A DNA stretch of 64,000 nt. Origin: Magnetovibrio sp. PR-2 (lineage in GTDB: Bacteria > Pseudomonadota > Alphaproteobacteria > Rhodospirillales > Magnetovibrionaceae). Both the position numbers and the translations under genes were made by a program. The stretch spans positions 1-64,000 of the forward strand of contig NZ_JBAHUR010000014.1 of the NCBI RefSeq assembly GCF_036689815.1. Reading direction: 5' to 3'. The notes under the pieces were generated by a model. It did not search any database, was not told where the DNA came from, and worked only from the letters and a program-made list of their open reading frames with translations. Positions 20,046-29,176 of the stretch are shown one piece after another (the stretch's first letter is position 1; each line of letters begins with the position of its first letter).

Positions 20046-20582
20046 ATGGAACTCGCCCCCTTTACGCCCTACATGAGCAAGCCCACACCCGAAAGCCGTC
20101 AGGCGCTTTCGCGCCAGCTCATGAACCCGGCCGACGACTTGACCGACCAGATTATCCAAGGTCTGGTTGAGATCATCGCCATGGAAGGCCCGACATTGTC
20201 GCTGCGCGCGTTCACGCTGTACGCCAAAAAAGGCGGCTTGAGCAAACTGAGTGGGGAAGCGGTGCGCCGCTTCATGATAGCGTTGAAAAAGGGTGTCAAA
20301 GACAAAAAGATCCTCATGGAACTCGACACCAATACGCAAAACCCGCAAGCCCTGTTGTGGCTGCCTTCTATGAAGCGCGTCGTCCTGCGCGAATACGCCA
20401 ACCGTGGGTTCGACGAGATTCCGGCATCGGAATTGGCAGAGGTCATGGTTGAAGTCGCGGCGGAAGTCGGCGAAGACAAGGCGAAGCTCTACGACGCCAT
20501 GGCAAAATTCTATGGCCTCAACCATCTGCCCAAAAGTGCGCCAGCGCGTCTGGATGTTGTTTTCAAAGAATACCTGACCTGA
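20046..20582 (+). CDS. Small winged-helix protein, DUF3320-like
   Basis: 178 aa, no signal or membrane segment. The centre (about aa 35-85) resembles the winged-helix repeat found at the C-termini of some large helicases: an EGPTLSLRAFTLYAKKGGLSKLSG stretch, here split by position, followed by a basic helix. The C-terminal part (EIPASELAEVMVEV, about 122-135) resembles the DUF3320 core IPPEELA. It could be a free-standing relative of these helicase tails; the assignment is by motif only. The gene ends 6 bp from the convergent rimO with no terminator between them. Confidence 0.6.
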   Translation: MELAPFTPYMSKPTPESRQALSRQLMNPADDLTDQIIQGLVEIIAMEGPTLSLRAFTLYAKKGGLSKLSGEAVRRFMIALKKGVKDKKILMELDTNTQNPQALLWLPSMKRVVLREYANRGFDEIPASELAEVMVEVAAEVGEDKAKLYDAMAKFYGLNHLPKSAPARLDVVFKEYLT

Positions 20583-20588
20583 TGGCCG

Positions 20589-21917
20589 TTAGGGCTTTTG
20601 GGTGACTTCAGCCCACAAATCATACGCCCCCGATTTCGTGATGGTGGCTTCGACCATGTCGCCGGGTTTGAGGTCCGTTGCGCCATCCAAAAACACTTGG
20701 CCGTCAATCTCGGGGCTATCGGCGTATGAGCGTCCGACCGCGCCGTCTTCGGTGATGTCATCAATCAAGACCTCCATGGTCTGGCCGAGGCGATCCAAAA
20801 GTTTGCGCTCCGAAATCTCTTGGCTGAGCTCCATCACGCGTTCCCAGCGGCTGAGTTTGTCGTCCGCGTCCACGTGATCGGGCAGGTCGTTGGCTTGTGC
20901 ACCTTCGACGTTTTCGTATTGGAAGCACCCAACCCGGTCCAGCTGGGCGTCTTCTAAGAAATCCAGCAGGGTTTCGACGTCTTCCTCGGTTTCGCCGGGG
21001 TAGCCGACGATGAAGGTCGAACGGATGGCGATGTCGGGGCAGATGGTGCGCCAGTCCTCAATGCGTTCTAAGACTTTTTCCGCATGCGCCGGGCGGGCCA
21101 TGGATTTTAAGACGTTGGGGCTTGCGTGTTGGAAGGGGATGTCCAGATACGGCAAGATTTTACCGTCCGCCATCAGCTCAATCACGTTGTCCACGTTGGG
21201 ATAGGGATAGACGTAGTGCAAACGCACCCACACGCCCAATTCGCCCAAAGCTTCGGCCAAGTTGAACATGTCCGCCGTCACACCGCGTCCGCGCCAATCG
21301 CTTTGGGCGTAACCCAGATCAAGGCCATAGGCGCTGGTGTCTTGGGAAATGACCAGCAGTTCTTTGACGCCGCTGTCAACCAGACGTTCAGCTTCCGCCA
21401 GGACGTCGCCCACCGGGCGGCTGACGAGCGGCCCGCGGATGTCGGGGATGATGCAGAATTTGCAGTGGTGATTGCAGCCTTCTGAAATTTTCAGATAGGA
21501 ATAATGGCGCGGCGTCAGCTTCATGCCTTCGGGCCCGACCAAGTCCACAAACGGATCGTGCAGGGGCGGCACGGCGTCGTGCACGGCTTCGACCACCTGT
21601 TCGTATTGGTGTGGGCCGGTGACCGACAAAACATTGGGGGCGACTTCGCGAATGGCGTTTTCGTTGTTGCCCAAACACCCGGTCACAATCACGCGCCCGT
21701 TTTCGGCCATGGCTTCGCGGATGGCTTCCAGGCTTTCTTCGCGGGCACTGTCGATGAAGCCGCAGGTGTTGACCAAAACCACGTTGGCGTCTTCGTAAGC
21801 CTCCGTGATTTCATAGCCTTCGGCCCCCAGCTTGGTGAGGATGCGTTCCGAATCGACCAAGGCTTTGGGGCAACCCAGCGAGATGATTCCAACTTTTGGC
21901 GGCGTTTTCTGATCCAT
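20589..21917 (-). CDS. rimO: Ribosomal protein S12 methylthiotransferase RimO
   Basis: 442 aa from ATG 21917 (the preceding TTG at 21920 is in frame but less likely). N-terminal MTTase domain with conserved Cys ([24 protein letters not shown]), central radical-SAM domain with [16 protein letters not shown] (CxxxCxxC, [4Fe-4S]-SAM) and a C-terminal TRAM domain (about aa 375-442). RimO adds a methylthio group to the conserved Asp of ribosomal protein S12, using two Fe-S clusters. Length and motifs are normal. It stands alone, divergent from the purine permease gene. Confidence 0.95.
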   Translation of the reverse strand: MDQKTPPKVGIISLGCPKALVDSERILTKLGAEGYEITEAYEDANVVLVNTCGFIDSAREESLEAIREAMAENGRVIVTGCLGNNENAIREVAPNVLSVTGPHQYEQVVEAVHDAVPPLHDPFVDLVGPEGMKLTPRHYSYLKISEGCNHHCKFCIIPDIRGPLVSRPVGDVLAEAERLVDSGVKELLVISQDTSAYGLDLGYAQSDWRGRGVTADMFNLAEALGELGVWVRLHYVYPYPNVDNVIELMADGKILPYLDIPFQHASPNVLKSMARPAHAEKVLERIEDWRTICPDIAIRSTFIVGYPGETEEDVETLLDFLEDAQLDRVGCFQYENVEGAQANDLPDHVDADDKLSRWERVMELSQEISERKLLDRLGQTMEVLIDDITEDGAVGRSYADSPEIDGQVFLDGATDLKPGDMVEATITKSGAYDLWAEVTQKP

Positions 21918-22088
21918 CAAGACTATATATGACCTCTGTTGAGGGCTGTAAATAGCCGCTTTTTTGGTTTTTGATTGACCGAAGCCGTGAATACGGGCGT
22001 AATTTTTCCTTCATCATAGTCCGAGTTGTGGTCCTGGGGGGATCCGGGCTGAAAAGATTTCGACATTGAGGGAAGGAGCGCCCCGAAC

Positions 22089-23384
22089 ATGCAATGGCTT
22101 GATGACTACTTTGGCGTAACCGCCAGGGGCAGCACAATTCGCACGGAAGTCCTGGCGGGTCTCGCCACGTTTTTGACCATGGCTTACATCATCGTCGTCA
22201 ATCCGGCGATTTTGTCCGACGGCGGGCTTGATTTTGGGGCGGTTTTTGTCGCCACCATCATTGCCGCCATCGTCGGCACCACCATTATGGGGGCTTGGGC
22301 CAATTGGCCGGTGGCCTTGGCGCCCGGCATGGGGCTCAACGCCTTTTTCACCTACGGCATTGTGCTGGGCATGGGACAAACTTGGTCCGTGGCTTTGGGC
22401 GCCGTGTTCGTCAGTGGTGTGCTGTTCTTGATCCTTTCGCTGACGGGGTTGCGCGAATGGGTGATCAACTCAATTCCGAAATCCTTGAAGCTCGGCATTG
22501 GGGCGGGCATCGGCATGTTCTTGGCGATTATCGGCTTGAAAAACGCCGGGGTTGTTGTGGCCAACGATGCGACCTTGGTGGGCTTGGGTGATTTTGTCAG
22601 TTATCCGGTGCAGCTGTTCTTGCTGGGCTTTGTGATCATGACGGTGTTGGATCGTCTGCGGATTCCAGGCGGCATTGTCATTGGCATCATTGTTGTGTCT
22701 GTCATCGGCTGGGTCACGGGAACGTCCGATCTGGCGGGCATTGTCGGTCCGGTGCCAAGCCTTGAGCCCACCATGTTCAAGCTCGACATCACAGGCGCGC
22801 TAACGGCAGGCATGATCGGTGTGGTCTTTGCGTTGCTGTTTGTCGACTTTTTCGACACGGCCGGAACACTGACCTCGGTCGCCAACATTGCCGGAAAAAT
22901 CGGTGAAGATGGCAAGATTGAAAACATCGGCAAAGCCGTGATCAGTGATTCCGTCGCCACCTGCGTCGGCGCGCTGTTCGGCACGTCCAACACCACGTCC
23001 TATATCGAAAGCGCTGCGGGCATCAAAGAAGGCGGGCGCACGGGGCTCACGGCCATTGTGGTCGCGATCTTCTTCTTGCTGTGCTTGGGCTTTGCGCCTC
23101 TGGCCAAAAGCATTCCGGCCTATGCGACGGGTGCGGCGTTGGTGTTTGTGGCCACGCACTTCATGCGCAACGTTTTGGACATCGATTGGGATGATGTGAC
23201 GGAATACGCACCGGCTGTTCTGGCTGCGATTTTGATGCCGCTAACGTTCTCCATCGCCAACGGCATCGCCATCGGCTTTATCGTCTACGCCATCGCCAAA
23301 ATCGCTTCGGGCCGCACGGCGGACGCCAATCCGGCGGTTTTGCTGGTCGCTGCTCTTGGTGCTGCGCACTATATCTTTGGGTAA
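22089..23384 (+). CDS. NCS2-family purine permease (AzgA/PbuG type)
   Basis: 431 aa, with AAGGAG 11 bp upstream of ATG. About 13 hydrophobic helices. The family's N-terminal region (RTEVLAGLATFLTMAYII, VNPAIL) and the VALAPGMGLNAFF motif are intact, as is LFVDFFDTAGTL with the acidic residue of the transport site. It would import adenine, guanine or hypoxanthine with protons. The next gene, a purine phosphoribosyltransferase, overlaps it by one base (TAATG), which couples uptake and salvage. No purine riboswitch is recognisable in the 168 bp upstream. Confidence 0.9.
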   Translation: MQWLDDYFGVTARGSTIRTEVLAGLATFLTMAYIIVVNPAILSDGGLDFGAVFVATIIAAIVGTTIMGAWANWPVALAPGMGLNAFFTYGIVLGMGQTWSVALGAVFVSGVLFLILSLTGLREWVINSIPKSLKLGIGAGIGMFLAIIGLKNAGVVVANDATLVGLGDFVSYPVQLFLLGFVIMTVLDRLRIPGGIVIGIIVVSVIGWVTGTSDLAGIVGPVPSLEPTMFKLDITGALTAGMIGVVFALLFVDFFDTAGTLTSVANIAGKIGEDGKIENIGKAVISDSVATCVGALFGTSNTTSYIESAAGIKEGGRTGLTAIVVAIFFLLCLGFAPLAKSIPAYATGAALVFVATHFMRNVLDIDWDDVTEYAPAVLAAILMPLTFSIANGIAIGFIVYAIAKIASGRTADANPAVLLVAALGAAHYIFG

Positions 23385-23932
23385 TGGAAATGACAGAGAA
23401 GTACTTCATTTCTGCCAATGAGCTTTTGGAAGATTCCTTCAAGCTCGGCCACCAGATTTTCGACGATGGGTTTCGGCCCGATTACATCGTCGGGATCTGG
23501 CGGGGTGGCACGCCGGTGGGCATCGCGGTGCAAGAGCTGTTGGAATATCGCGGTGCCCCGTCGGACCACATCTCCATTCGTACCTCCTCGTACACAGGCA
23601 TCGAACAGCAATCGGATGACATCCGCGTGCACGGTTTGCACTACATCATCGAAAACGCCAATGCCGAAGACAGCATGCTGATCATCGACGATGTGTTTGA
23701 CAGTGGACGCAGCATCGATGCGGTGATTAAGACCATTCACAAGCTGTCACGGGCCAACACGCCCAGCGTGATAAAGACCGCAACGGTGTACTACAAACCG
23801 ACCAAGCGCAAAGTCGATATCACGCCCGATTACTATGTGCACGAAACGGACAAGTGGTTGGTGTTTCCCCACGAGCTTGACGGTTTGACGGACGCAGAAA
23901 TCATGGCGAACAAACCAGCCGCAAAGGGCTAA
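23384..23932 (+). CDS. Purine phosphoribosyltransferase (HGPRT-like)
   Basis: 182 aa. The start ATG overlaps the permease stop; a second ATG two codons on is also possible. The PRPP loop SMLIIDDVFDSGRSI (about aa 98-112) and the early GIWRGGTPVG loop are typical of type I phosphoribosyltransferases of the hypoxanthine-guanine or xanthine group. It converts a purine base and PRPP to the nucleotide, trapping the base imported by the coupled permease. Which base is used cannot be settled from sequence. Confidence 0.88.
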   Translation: MEMTEKYFISANELLEDSFKLGHQIFDDGFRPDYIVGIWRGGTPVGIAVQELLEYRGAPSDHISIRTSSYTGIEQQSDDIRVHGLHYIIENANAEDSMLIIDDVFDSGRSIDAVIKTIHKLSRANTPSVIKTATVYYKPTKRKVDITPDYYVHETDKWLVFPHELDGLTDAEIMANKPAAKG

Positions 23933-23965
23933 TCCCCCCGCTCAGAAGTGTGCTAAAATACGCAC

Positions 23966-24496
23966 ATGGGACAGATGCTGAGCTTGCTCAAGGAAGGAGA
24001 CCGCCGCACCACGGGCCGTGTGATGGACGCCGTTCGTCTGGCCGTGGGCAAATCCGAATACGTGGATGAACTGGTGGACCTTCTGGCCCATTCCAACCCA
24101 GCCGTGCGCATGCGTGCGGCGGATGCGCTGGAAAAGTCCACGGTTCAGCATGCTGATTTGTTGGCAAAGCACAAAGACCACCTGTTGGAGGTGGCGGAAA
24201 TCGCCACCCAAAACGAAATCCGTTGGCATTTGGCGCAAATTCTCACGCGCTTGGATTTGCACGCTGAAGAAATGACGGACTTGGCAGAGGTCTTCGGTCG
24301 CTGGTATCGCCGCGCCGACAGCCGCATCGTCAAGGCCTCCGCCCTCCAGGGGCTGGTTGATTTGGCGGTGCGCGATCAGATGTTTTTGGACGAAGCGTTG
24401 CAGATGGTGGACGAAGCCTTAAAAAGCCCCATCCCTGCGTTGAGTGCCCGGGCGAGAAAGCTCATTGGCACATTGCACCGGCTCAAAGCCGATTAA
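23966..24496 (+). CDS. HEAT-repeat-like helical protein
   Basis: 176 aa, all-helical by appearance. Repeated pairs of helices with the HEAT-like pattern (DLLAHSNPAVRMRAADALEK, then EIRWHLAQILTRLDL, then RIVKASALQGLVDLA and PALSARARKLIGTL). Such solenoids bind other proteins; no catalytic residues are seen. It sits 33 bp after the phosphoribosyltransferase gene and 64 bp before hisS, all on one strand, so it may be co-transcribed. Function unknown. Confidence 0.6.
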   Translation: MGQMLSLLKEGDRRTTGRVMDAVRLAVGKSEYVDELVDLLAHSNPAVRMRAADALEKSTVQHADLLAKHKDHLLEVAEIATQNEIRWHLAQILTRLDLHAEEMTDLAEVFGRWYRRADSRIVKASALQGLVDLAVRDQMFLDEALQMVDEALKSPIPALSARARKLIGTLHRLKAD

Positions 24497-24560
24497 CCCT
24501 TGATTGGCGCGCCCTTTGGGCTACAAATAGCGCCTCAATTTCAAAAGATGGACGAACATT

Positions 24561-25892
24561 ATGAGCTCCAAAGGCGATAAAAAAAGCATCTACAAACCGC
24601 GCCCCATTTCCGGCTTCCTGGAATGGCTGCCTGAAGTGCGTCTGGTGGAGCAACGCTGGCTGGATGAAATCCGCGATGCGTTCGAAAGCTATGGGTTTAG
24701 CTCCATCGAAACCCCGTCCGTCGAAGAAGTCGAAGTTCTGGCTGCCAAAGGGGGCGACGCAGACAAAGAAATCTACGGCCTGCGCCGCTTGGCCGCCGAG
24801 CCGGGCGAAGAAGACGGTGGCCGTCTGGCCCTGCACTACGACCTGACCGTGCCCATGGCGCGTTATGTGGCCCAGCACTTCGGCGATTTGGTGTTCCCGT
24901 TCAAACGCTATCAGATGCAGCGCTGCTGGCGCGGCGAACGCCCCCAAGAAGGCCGCCTGCGTGAATTTTATCAGTGCGACATCGACGTCGTCGACATGGA
25001 CGAAGTCTCGTTGCACTTCGATGCTGAAATTCCGGAAATGACCTTGGACGTCTTGCGCCGTTTGGACGTCGGGCCGGTGCACTTGCACATCAACAACCGC
25101 AAAATCTTGCAAGGCTTATACCAAGGCCTGGGCATCGAAGACGTGGTGAACGCCATTCGCATCGCCGACAAAATGGACAAAATCGGCCCCGAAGGTGTTC
25201 TTGACGGTTTGATTGAAGAATTGGGCCTCGCCGAAGACGTTGCGCAAAAGTGCGTCGATTTGGCTGAGATCAAAACCGACGACACCAGCTTCGCCGATCA
25301 AGTCCGTGCCTTTGGCATTGATAACGAACAGTTGGAAGCGGGCCTTGAAGAGCTCACGTTTGTGATGCTTGAACTGGCTCACCTGGAAAAAGGCACGGTG
25401 ATCGCCGATATGTCCATCGCGCGCGGCTTTGATTACTACACCGGCACGGTTTACGAAGGCAAACTGGCGAACTACCCAGACTTCCCCACCGTATGTGCGG
25501 GCGGGCGGTACGACAACTTGGTGGGTTCGTATTCGCGTCAGAAATTGCCGGGCGTTGGGATTTCCATCGGCTTCTCGCGCATTTTCTCCAAGCTGGTCAA
25601 AGAAGGCCACATCGACATCGGCGCCAAGTGCCCGACCGACATCATGGTCGCGTGCTTGTCGGGAACGTCACGCACGGAACTGGGCAACACGGCACGGAAA
25701 CTCAGGGACCGCGGCTACAAGGTCGAGATGTATCACGAAGCGAAATCCTTGAAGGCACAAATGAAATACGCCTCGCGCAAAGGCATCCCGTTTGTGTGGT
25801 TCCCAGCGAATGCTGAGCAGCCCAAACACGAAGTCAAAGACATGGAAACCGGCGAACAAACCACCGCCGATATCGAGAGCTGGATTCCTTAA
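24561..25892 (+). CDS. hisS: Histidine--tRNA ligase
   Basis: 443 aa, ATG after a weak AAGATGGACG. Class II motifs are intact: motif 2 FKRYQMQRCWRGERPQEGR (about aa 114-132), the histidine-specific RGFDYYTGTVYE loop (about 290) and motif 3 GVGISIGFSRIF; the HisRS anticodon-binding domain fills about 350-443. It charges tRNA-His. The family normally has 420-450 residues, so length is normal. The stop shares the palindrome TTAA with the stop of the convergent peroxidase gene. Confidence 0.97.
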   Translation: MSSKGDKKSIYKPRPISGFLEWLPEVRLVEQRWLDEIRDAFESYGFSSIETPSVEEVEVLAAKGGDADKEIYGLRRLAAEPGEEDGGRLALHYDLTVPMARYVAQHFGDLVFPFKRYQMQRCWRGERPQEGRLREFYQCDIDVVDMDEVSLHFDAEIPEMTLDVLRRLDVGPVHLHINNRKILQGLYQGLGIEDVVNAIRIADKMDKIGPEGVLDGLIEELGLAEDVAQKCVDLAEIKTDDTSFADQVRAFGIDNEQLEAGLEELTFVMLELAHLEKGTVIADMSIARGFDYYTGTVYEGKLANYPDFPTVCAGGRYDNLVGSYSRQKLPGVGISIGFSRIFSKLVKEGHIDIGAKCPTDIMVACLSGTSRTELGNTARKLRDRGYKVEMYHEAKSLKAQMKYASRKGIPFVWFPANAEQPKHEVKDMETGEQTTADIESWIP

Positions 25893-26776
25893 ACCAAGAC
25901 AGCCTTTAAGCTTTCTTCACTGGGTGCAAACCAGTAGCTGCCCGTCTGCGGGGTTGAGAAGCTCAAAAGGTGGTCGGTGACGCCGCCGTGGTCCATGCCC
26001 CACATGCTGGCGAGCACGTTGTCAAAGCGGGACTGCTCGCAGCAAAAGGCTAAGAAATAGAGACCGTGTTCGCTGGCTGTCCCGTAGGGGAAGCTGCGGC
26101 GATACATTTTTTGGGCGATGCCGCCCACTTTTAAATCTGTGCGCGACACGTGGGAATCTTCGGGTTGGGCGTCGCCTTCGAGCTCGATGCTGTCGGGTTT
26201 GGTGCGGCCGATGACGCGTTCTTGATCCCCTACCTCCAGCGCATTGAACTTCGCTAAATCGTGTGCCCACTTTTGGGAAAAGACGATGGCACCGCCCGCG
26301 CCCGGTTCACCTTCGGGGACCAGGGCGGCTTCGCGTTTGGCCGCATCGTCTTTGGGGTTGGCGCTGCCGTCCACAAAGCCCGTCAAATCGCGGCTGTCGT
26401 GATAGACAAAGCCCGGCACGTCCAGTTCGCGGGCGGCCTCAGCGCTCAACACGGCATCGATGGCGAGCACAGCGTCCAAGACCTGATCGCGTTCTGGTGC
26501 ATGGACCCAAACGAGAATGTCGCGCTGGGTGGCAGGGGCTTGAGCCTTGGGGCCGTTTAGCGGTTGAAAGTCTGTGAAGCCAGACGGCATATGGTCGCGT
26601 CCCATTTGCGCCCACAACTGTGGCCCGAAGGCAAAGACAGCCTCGGCGTCAGCTCTCTTGGCGGCGTTGATGGCGCGGGTTAAAGTCGTTGGCGAAAGGG
26701 AGCCGCTGACAGCGTATTCCAGCGCGTGAAGATAGCGGTGGCCTTCAACAAAAATTCCGTTTTGTGGTGTGCTCAT
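25889..26776 (-). CDS. Dyp-type haem peroxidase (YfeX-like)
   Basis: 295 aa, no signal peptide. The diagnostic motif GFVDGSANP (GxxDG with the distal Asp) lies at about aa 153-161. A His in the SHVSRTDLKVGG region (about 218) is the expected proximal haem ligand, and YGTASEHGLYFLAFC fits the family. It uses H2O2 to oxidise dyes, lignin-like compounds or porphyrinogens in the cytoplasm. The stop codon overlaps that of hisS in TTAA. The truncated FAD oxidase gene lies 13 bp upstream on the same strand, so the two are probably co-transcribed. Confidence 0.9.
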   Translation of the reverse strand: MSTPQNGIFVEGHRYLHALEYAVSGSLSPTTLTRAINAAKRADAEAVFAFGPQLWAQMGRDHMPSGFTDFQPLNGPKAQAPATQRDILVWVHAPERDQVLDAVLAIDAVLSAEAARELDVPGFVYHDSRDLTGFVDGSANPKDDAAKREAALVPEGEPGAGGAIVFSQKWAHDLAKFNALEVGDQERVIGRTKPDSIELEGDAQPEDSHVSRTDLKVGGIAQKMYRRSFPYGTASEHGLYFLAFCCEQSRFDNVLASMWGMDHGGVTDHLLSFSTPQTGSYWFAPSEESLKAVLV

Positions 26777-26789
26777 ATTTTTTGGGCCC

Positions 26790-27449
26790 TTATTGACTGG
26801 GGATGATTTTTCCGGGATTGAGAATGTTGTTGGGATCCAACGCGCGTTTGATCTCGACCATCATATCGACGGCGTTTTGGCCCAGCTCTTCTTGTAAGAA
26901 TTTGGTCTTGCCCATGCCGATGCCATGCTCGCCCGTGCACGTCCCACCCAAAGCTAAGGCCTGGCGGACGATGGTCGCATTGATGTTTTGTGCTTCATCG
27001 GCTGCGGCACCGTCTTCGGGGTCGAACAGCAACAAGGTGTGGAAGTTGCCGTCACCCACGTGGCCCAAGATCAAACCTGTGATGGAGCTTGTGGACAAGG
27101 TCTCTTGCGTTTGATGAATGCAGGCGGCCAAGTTTGAAATCGGCACACACACATCGGTGGTGAGTGACGTGGCGTTGGGCACGATCTGCAGGCCTGCGTA
27201 ATACATGTTGTGGCGGGCGGTCCACAGTTTGGTGCGCTCTTCGGGCTTTTGGGCCCATTGAAATTGTGAGGCGCCTAAGTCTTCTGAAATGGATTTAAGC
27301 GTTTCAACCTGTTCTTGAACGGCTGTATGTGAGCCTTCGCCTTTGCCGTGGGTTTCTAAAACGGTTTTGTTGTCCGATAGCCTTTCACCGAACAGCTGGT
27401 CCAGCTCGGCGCGAATGTCTGTAATCGGGGAAGGGGAGGTCGTATCCAT
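26790..27449 (-). pseudogene. GlcD/DLD-type FAD-linked oxidase lacking its FAD-binding domain (in-frame deletion)
   Basis: 219 aa where about 460-470 is normal. Residues 1-38 look like the family's true N-terminus (ITDIRAELDQLFGERLSDN, HGKGE), and residues about 41-219 are the normal C-terminal cap domain (QWAQKPEERTKLWTARHN, GHVGDGNFH with the metal/substrate His pair, GTCTGEHGIGMGK, ALDPNNILNPGK). The whole PP-loop FAD-binding region between them, about 240-250 residues, is missing, yet the frame is kept. Without it the enzyme cannot bind FAD, so D-lactate or glycolate oxidation is lost. It may still yield a stable protein, and is therefore listed as a probable pseudogene. Confidence 0.8.
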
Positions 27450-27461
27450 CAGCTCAATTTC

Positions 27462-28067
27462 TCAGCGTGAAGGTGTTGCGGTCAACAGTCCGGTTAAATC
27501 TTGAATGCGCCCGTTGGCCCAGTCGTTTTTGCGTTTGAGGTCTTCGACTTGATAAGCCTGTTCGCTCAGCGTGCGCATCATGCGGTCGTATTCGTCGAAG
27601 GGAACTTCTTGTGTAGAGAAGTGTCCCCGGCTGAACACCACCGGGGCATCGGTGCGGGGGATGATGCTGATCACATAGGGGGTGTTGATAACTTGAGCAT
27701 GCATTTGGCGCACATCGGGCGGGATTTCGATGTAGGTGACCTCAACCGTCCAGTCGGTGCGCCGGATTTCAGAAATCTTCGCATGAGTTCCGGCAGAATT
27801 GTGCGTGCCCAAAAACACAGCGATGATCATATCGCGGTTGAAATCGATGTCTGCATCCCAGCTCAATTTTCTTTTGTGGGTGAATTCACGCCACTCGTGA
27901 CCTGTGCGGATCACGTACACCCCCGGGGTGCCAGGCGTGTTCAGTCGCCCTTCAACCGTTTTTGTGGGCTGAAGGGTTTGGGAGGTGTTGGTGGGCCCTG
28001 CGGCCAAAGAGGTTGTCGCGCAAGCCAGAACAAACACACTGAGAAGTGCCGAAATCAATCGCAACAA
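27462..28067 (-). CDS. Exported PrcB-C-domain-like protein
   Basis: 201 aa with a signal peptide (ALLSVFVLACATTSLAAG). The body (about aa 45-150) matches the PrcB C-terminal fold: VIRTGHEWREF, then DFNRDMIIAVFLGTHNSAGT and TYIEIPPDVRQM. In other bacteria PrcB works with a dentilisin-type protease; no such gene is here. A coiled-coil-like tail (about 160-190) follows. Function is unknown beyond the fold. It lies 12 bp from the truncated FAD oxidase on the same strand. Confidence 0.6.
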   Translation of the reverse strand: MLRLISALLSVFVLACATTSLAAGPTNTSQTLQPTKTVEGRLNTPGTPGVYVIRTGHEWREFTHKRKLSWDADIDFNRDMIIAVFLGTHNSAGTHAKISEIRRTDWTVEVTYIEIPPDVRQMHAQVINTPYVISIIPRTDAPVVFSRGHFSTQEVPFDEYDRMMRTLSEQAYQVEDLKRKNDWANGRIQDLTGLLTATPSR

Positions 28068-28082
28068 GACCAGGTTCCCCCC

Positions 28083-28256
28083 TCAATTTGGGTCGTCGCG
28101 CAGCCACCGCCGGATGACGCGTACACTTTTGTTTGGATGATCTTTGACGATGGTAGCAATCTTTTCCTTCAGCTCCAATTCTCGCTTTAGGCGTGTAGGA
28201 TGGCGTTCCAACACGTTGGACAACTTCTCGCTATTGAGTTTAGGAGGCTCGATCAT
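28083..28256 (-). CDS. Small basic helical protein (57 aa)
   Basis: ATG at 28256 to TGA at 28083. The product is short and basic: a first helix (KLSNVLERHPTRLKRELE) and a second ending IVKDHPNKSVRVIRRWL. The last motif resembles the C-terminal VIRxWL segment of flagellar FliF/FliG-interacting tails, but this is a weak likeness. The same frame stays open upstream to about 28406 without a standard start codon; a CTG or ATT start is possible. The SD is poor, so the call is tentative. Confidence 0.45.
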   Translation of the reverse strand: MIEPPKLNSEKLSNVLERHPTRLKRELELKEKIATIVKDHPNKSVRVIRRWLRDDPN

Positions 28257-28588
28257 AAATATGTATGTTTGCGTTTGGGTGATATCGTCCTTTTCACCAT
28301 CATGCAGCTTTCTAGCTTGGAGTCCAAGCGGTTGGTTCTGTTGTTTGAGAAAAAGGGCCTTTTGGCTTGTTTTGAAAGGAGTTGAGGGGGGCAGAATCTT
28401 CCGATGTTACAATCTAGTTGCATCATCTACAGGAAATGCATGTCGAAAAATCTGATAATTCAAGCAATAAAGGGTTGTAATTGTTGAGGGTTTGAACGGG
28501 GCGTATTTTTTTGAGGACAAACAGTTGGATTCACCCCTATGATTGCAAATGTTAAAGGGTACTTGTTAATCATGGAAGGTTCTTAAAA
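28257..28588. other. 332-bp intergenic region upstream of the XRE regulator
   Basis: AT-rich in its right half. On the minus strand the frame of the 57-aa ORF continues to about 28406. On the plus strand short open frames have no SD. GGAAGG lies about 10 bp before the ATG at 28589. No clear operator palindrome was recognised. Confidence 0.4.
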
Positions 28589-29050
28589 ATGAGTGCAGTC
28601 GCAAACAAAAAAGCAGCTCCGCGTAAAACTAAAGATGGACCGACACCCATTGATGCGCATGTGGGAGGTCGTATTCGTGCTCGTCGCGGTCTCTTGGGCA
28701 TGAGCCAAAAAGACCTGGGACAAAAAGTAGGTTTGACGTTTCAGCAAATTCAAAAATACGAACGTGGCGCCAACCGTATCGGTTCTGGCCGCTTGTTTGA
28801 GTTCAGCCGTATTCTGGGTGTTCCCATTTCTTATTTCTTCGACGAAATGAGCACCGAGCTCAAAGCTTACGCAGAAAAAGGTGCCAAAAAAGGCAAAGCG
28901 ATTCCTGCGAACGCTCCAGATGCTGAAATTCTGGACCGTCGCGAAACTTTGGAATTGGTGCGCACCTTCTATCAAATCGAAGACACCGTTGTGCGTCAGC
29001 GCTTCTTGGATTTGATGCGTGAAGCCGCACGCGTCTGCCGCAAAGCTTAA
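28589..29050 (+). CDS. XRE-family transcriptional regulator
   Basis: 153 aa. Helix-turn-helix at about aa 30-85 ([21 protein letters not shown], split over two helices, then [15 protein letters not shown]). The family is widespread in alphaproteobacteria, where close relatives control quorum, biofilm or surface traits. The C-terminal helix pair ([20 protein letters not shown]) is likely for dimerisation. Start supported by GGAAGG upstream. It has its own strong terminator, so it is a monocistronic unit. Targets are unknown. Confidence 0.85.
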   Translation: MSAVANKKAAPRKTKDGPTPIDAHVGGRIRARRGLLGMSQKDLGQKVGLTFQQIQKYERGANRIGSGRLFEFSRILGVPISYFFDEMSTELKAYAEKGAKKGKAIPANAPDAEILDRRETLELVRTFYQIEDTVVRQRFLDLMREAARVCRKA

Positions 29051-29077
29051 ATAACGCTTCGCGTTTCTAACGATTTG

Positions 29078-29110
29078 AAGGCCGCTGGGGGAAATCCCGG
29101 CGGCCTTTGT
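29078..29110 (+). terminator. Intrinsic terminator of the XRE gene
   Basis: AAGGCCGC-T-GGG pairs with CCC-G-GCGGCCTT around a short GAAAT loop, followed by a short T-rich run (TTTGT). It lies 28 bp after the XRE stop and separates it from fhs. Confidence 0.8.
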
Positions 29111-29176
29111 CGTTTGCACTTGGGGCTCATTCGCGGTTTAATTTTGAGGTGTTAGGCCTGAGAAAAAGGACGCGCC

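Noticed and set aside
21921-22088. Purine riboswitch before the NCS2 permease
   Set aside because: No three-way-junction core with the conserved loop sequences could be built from this stretch.
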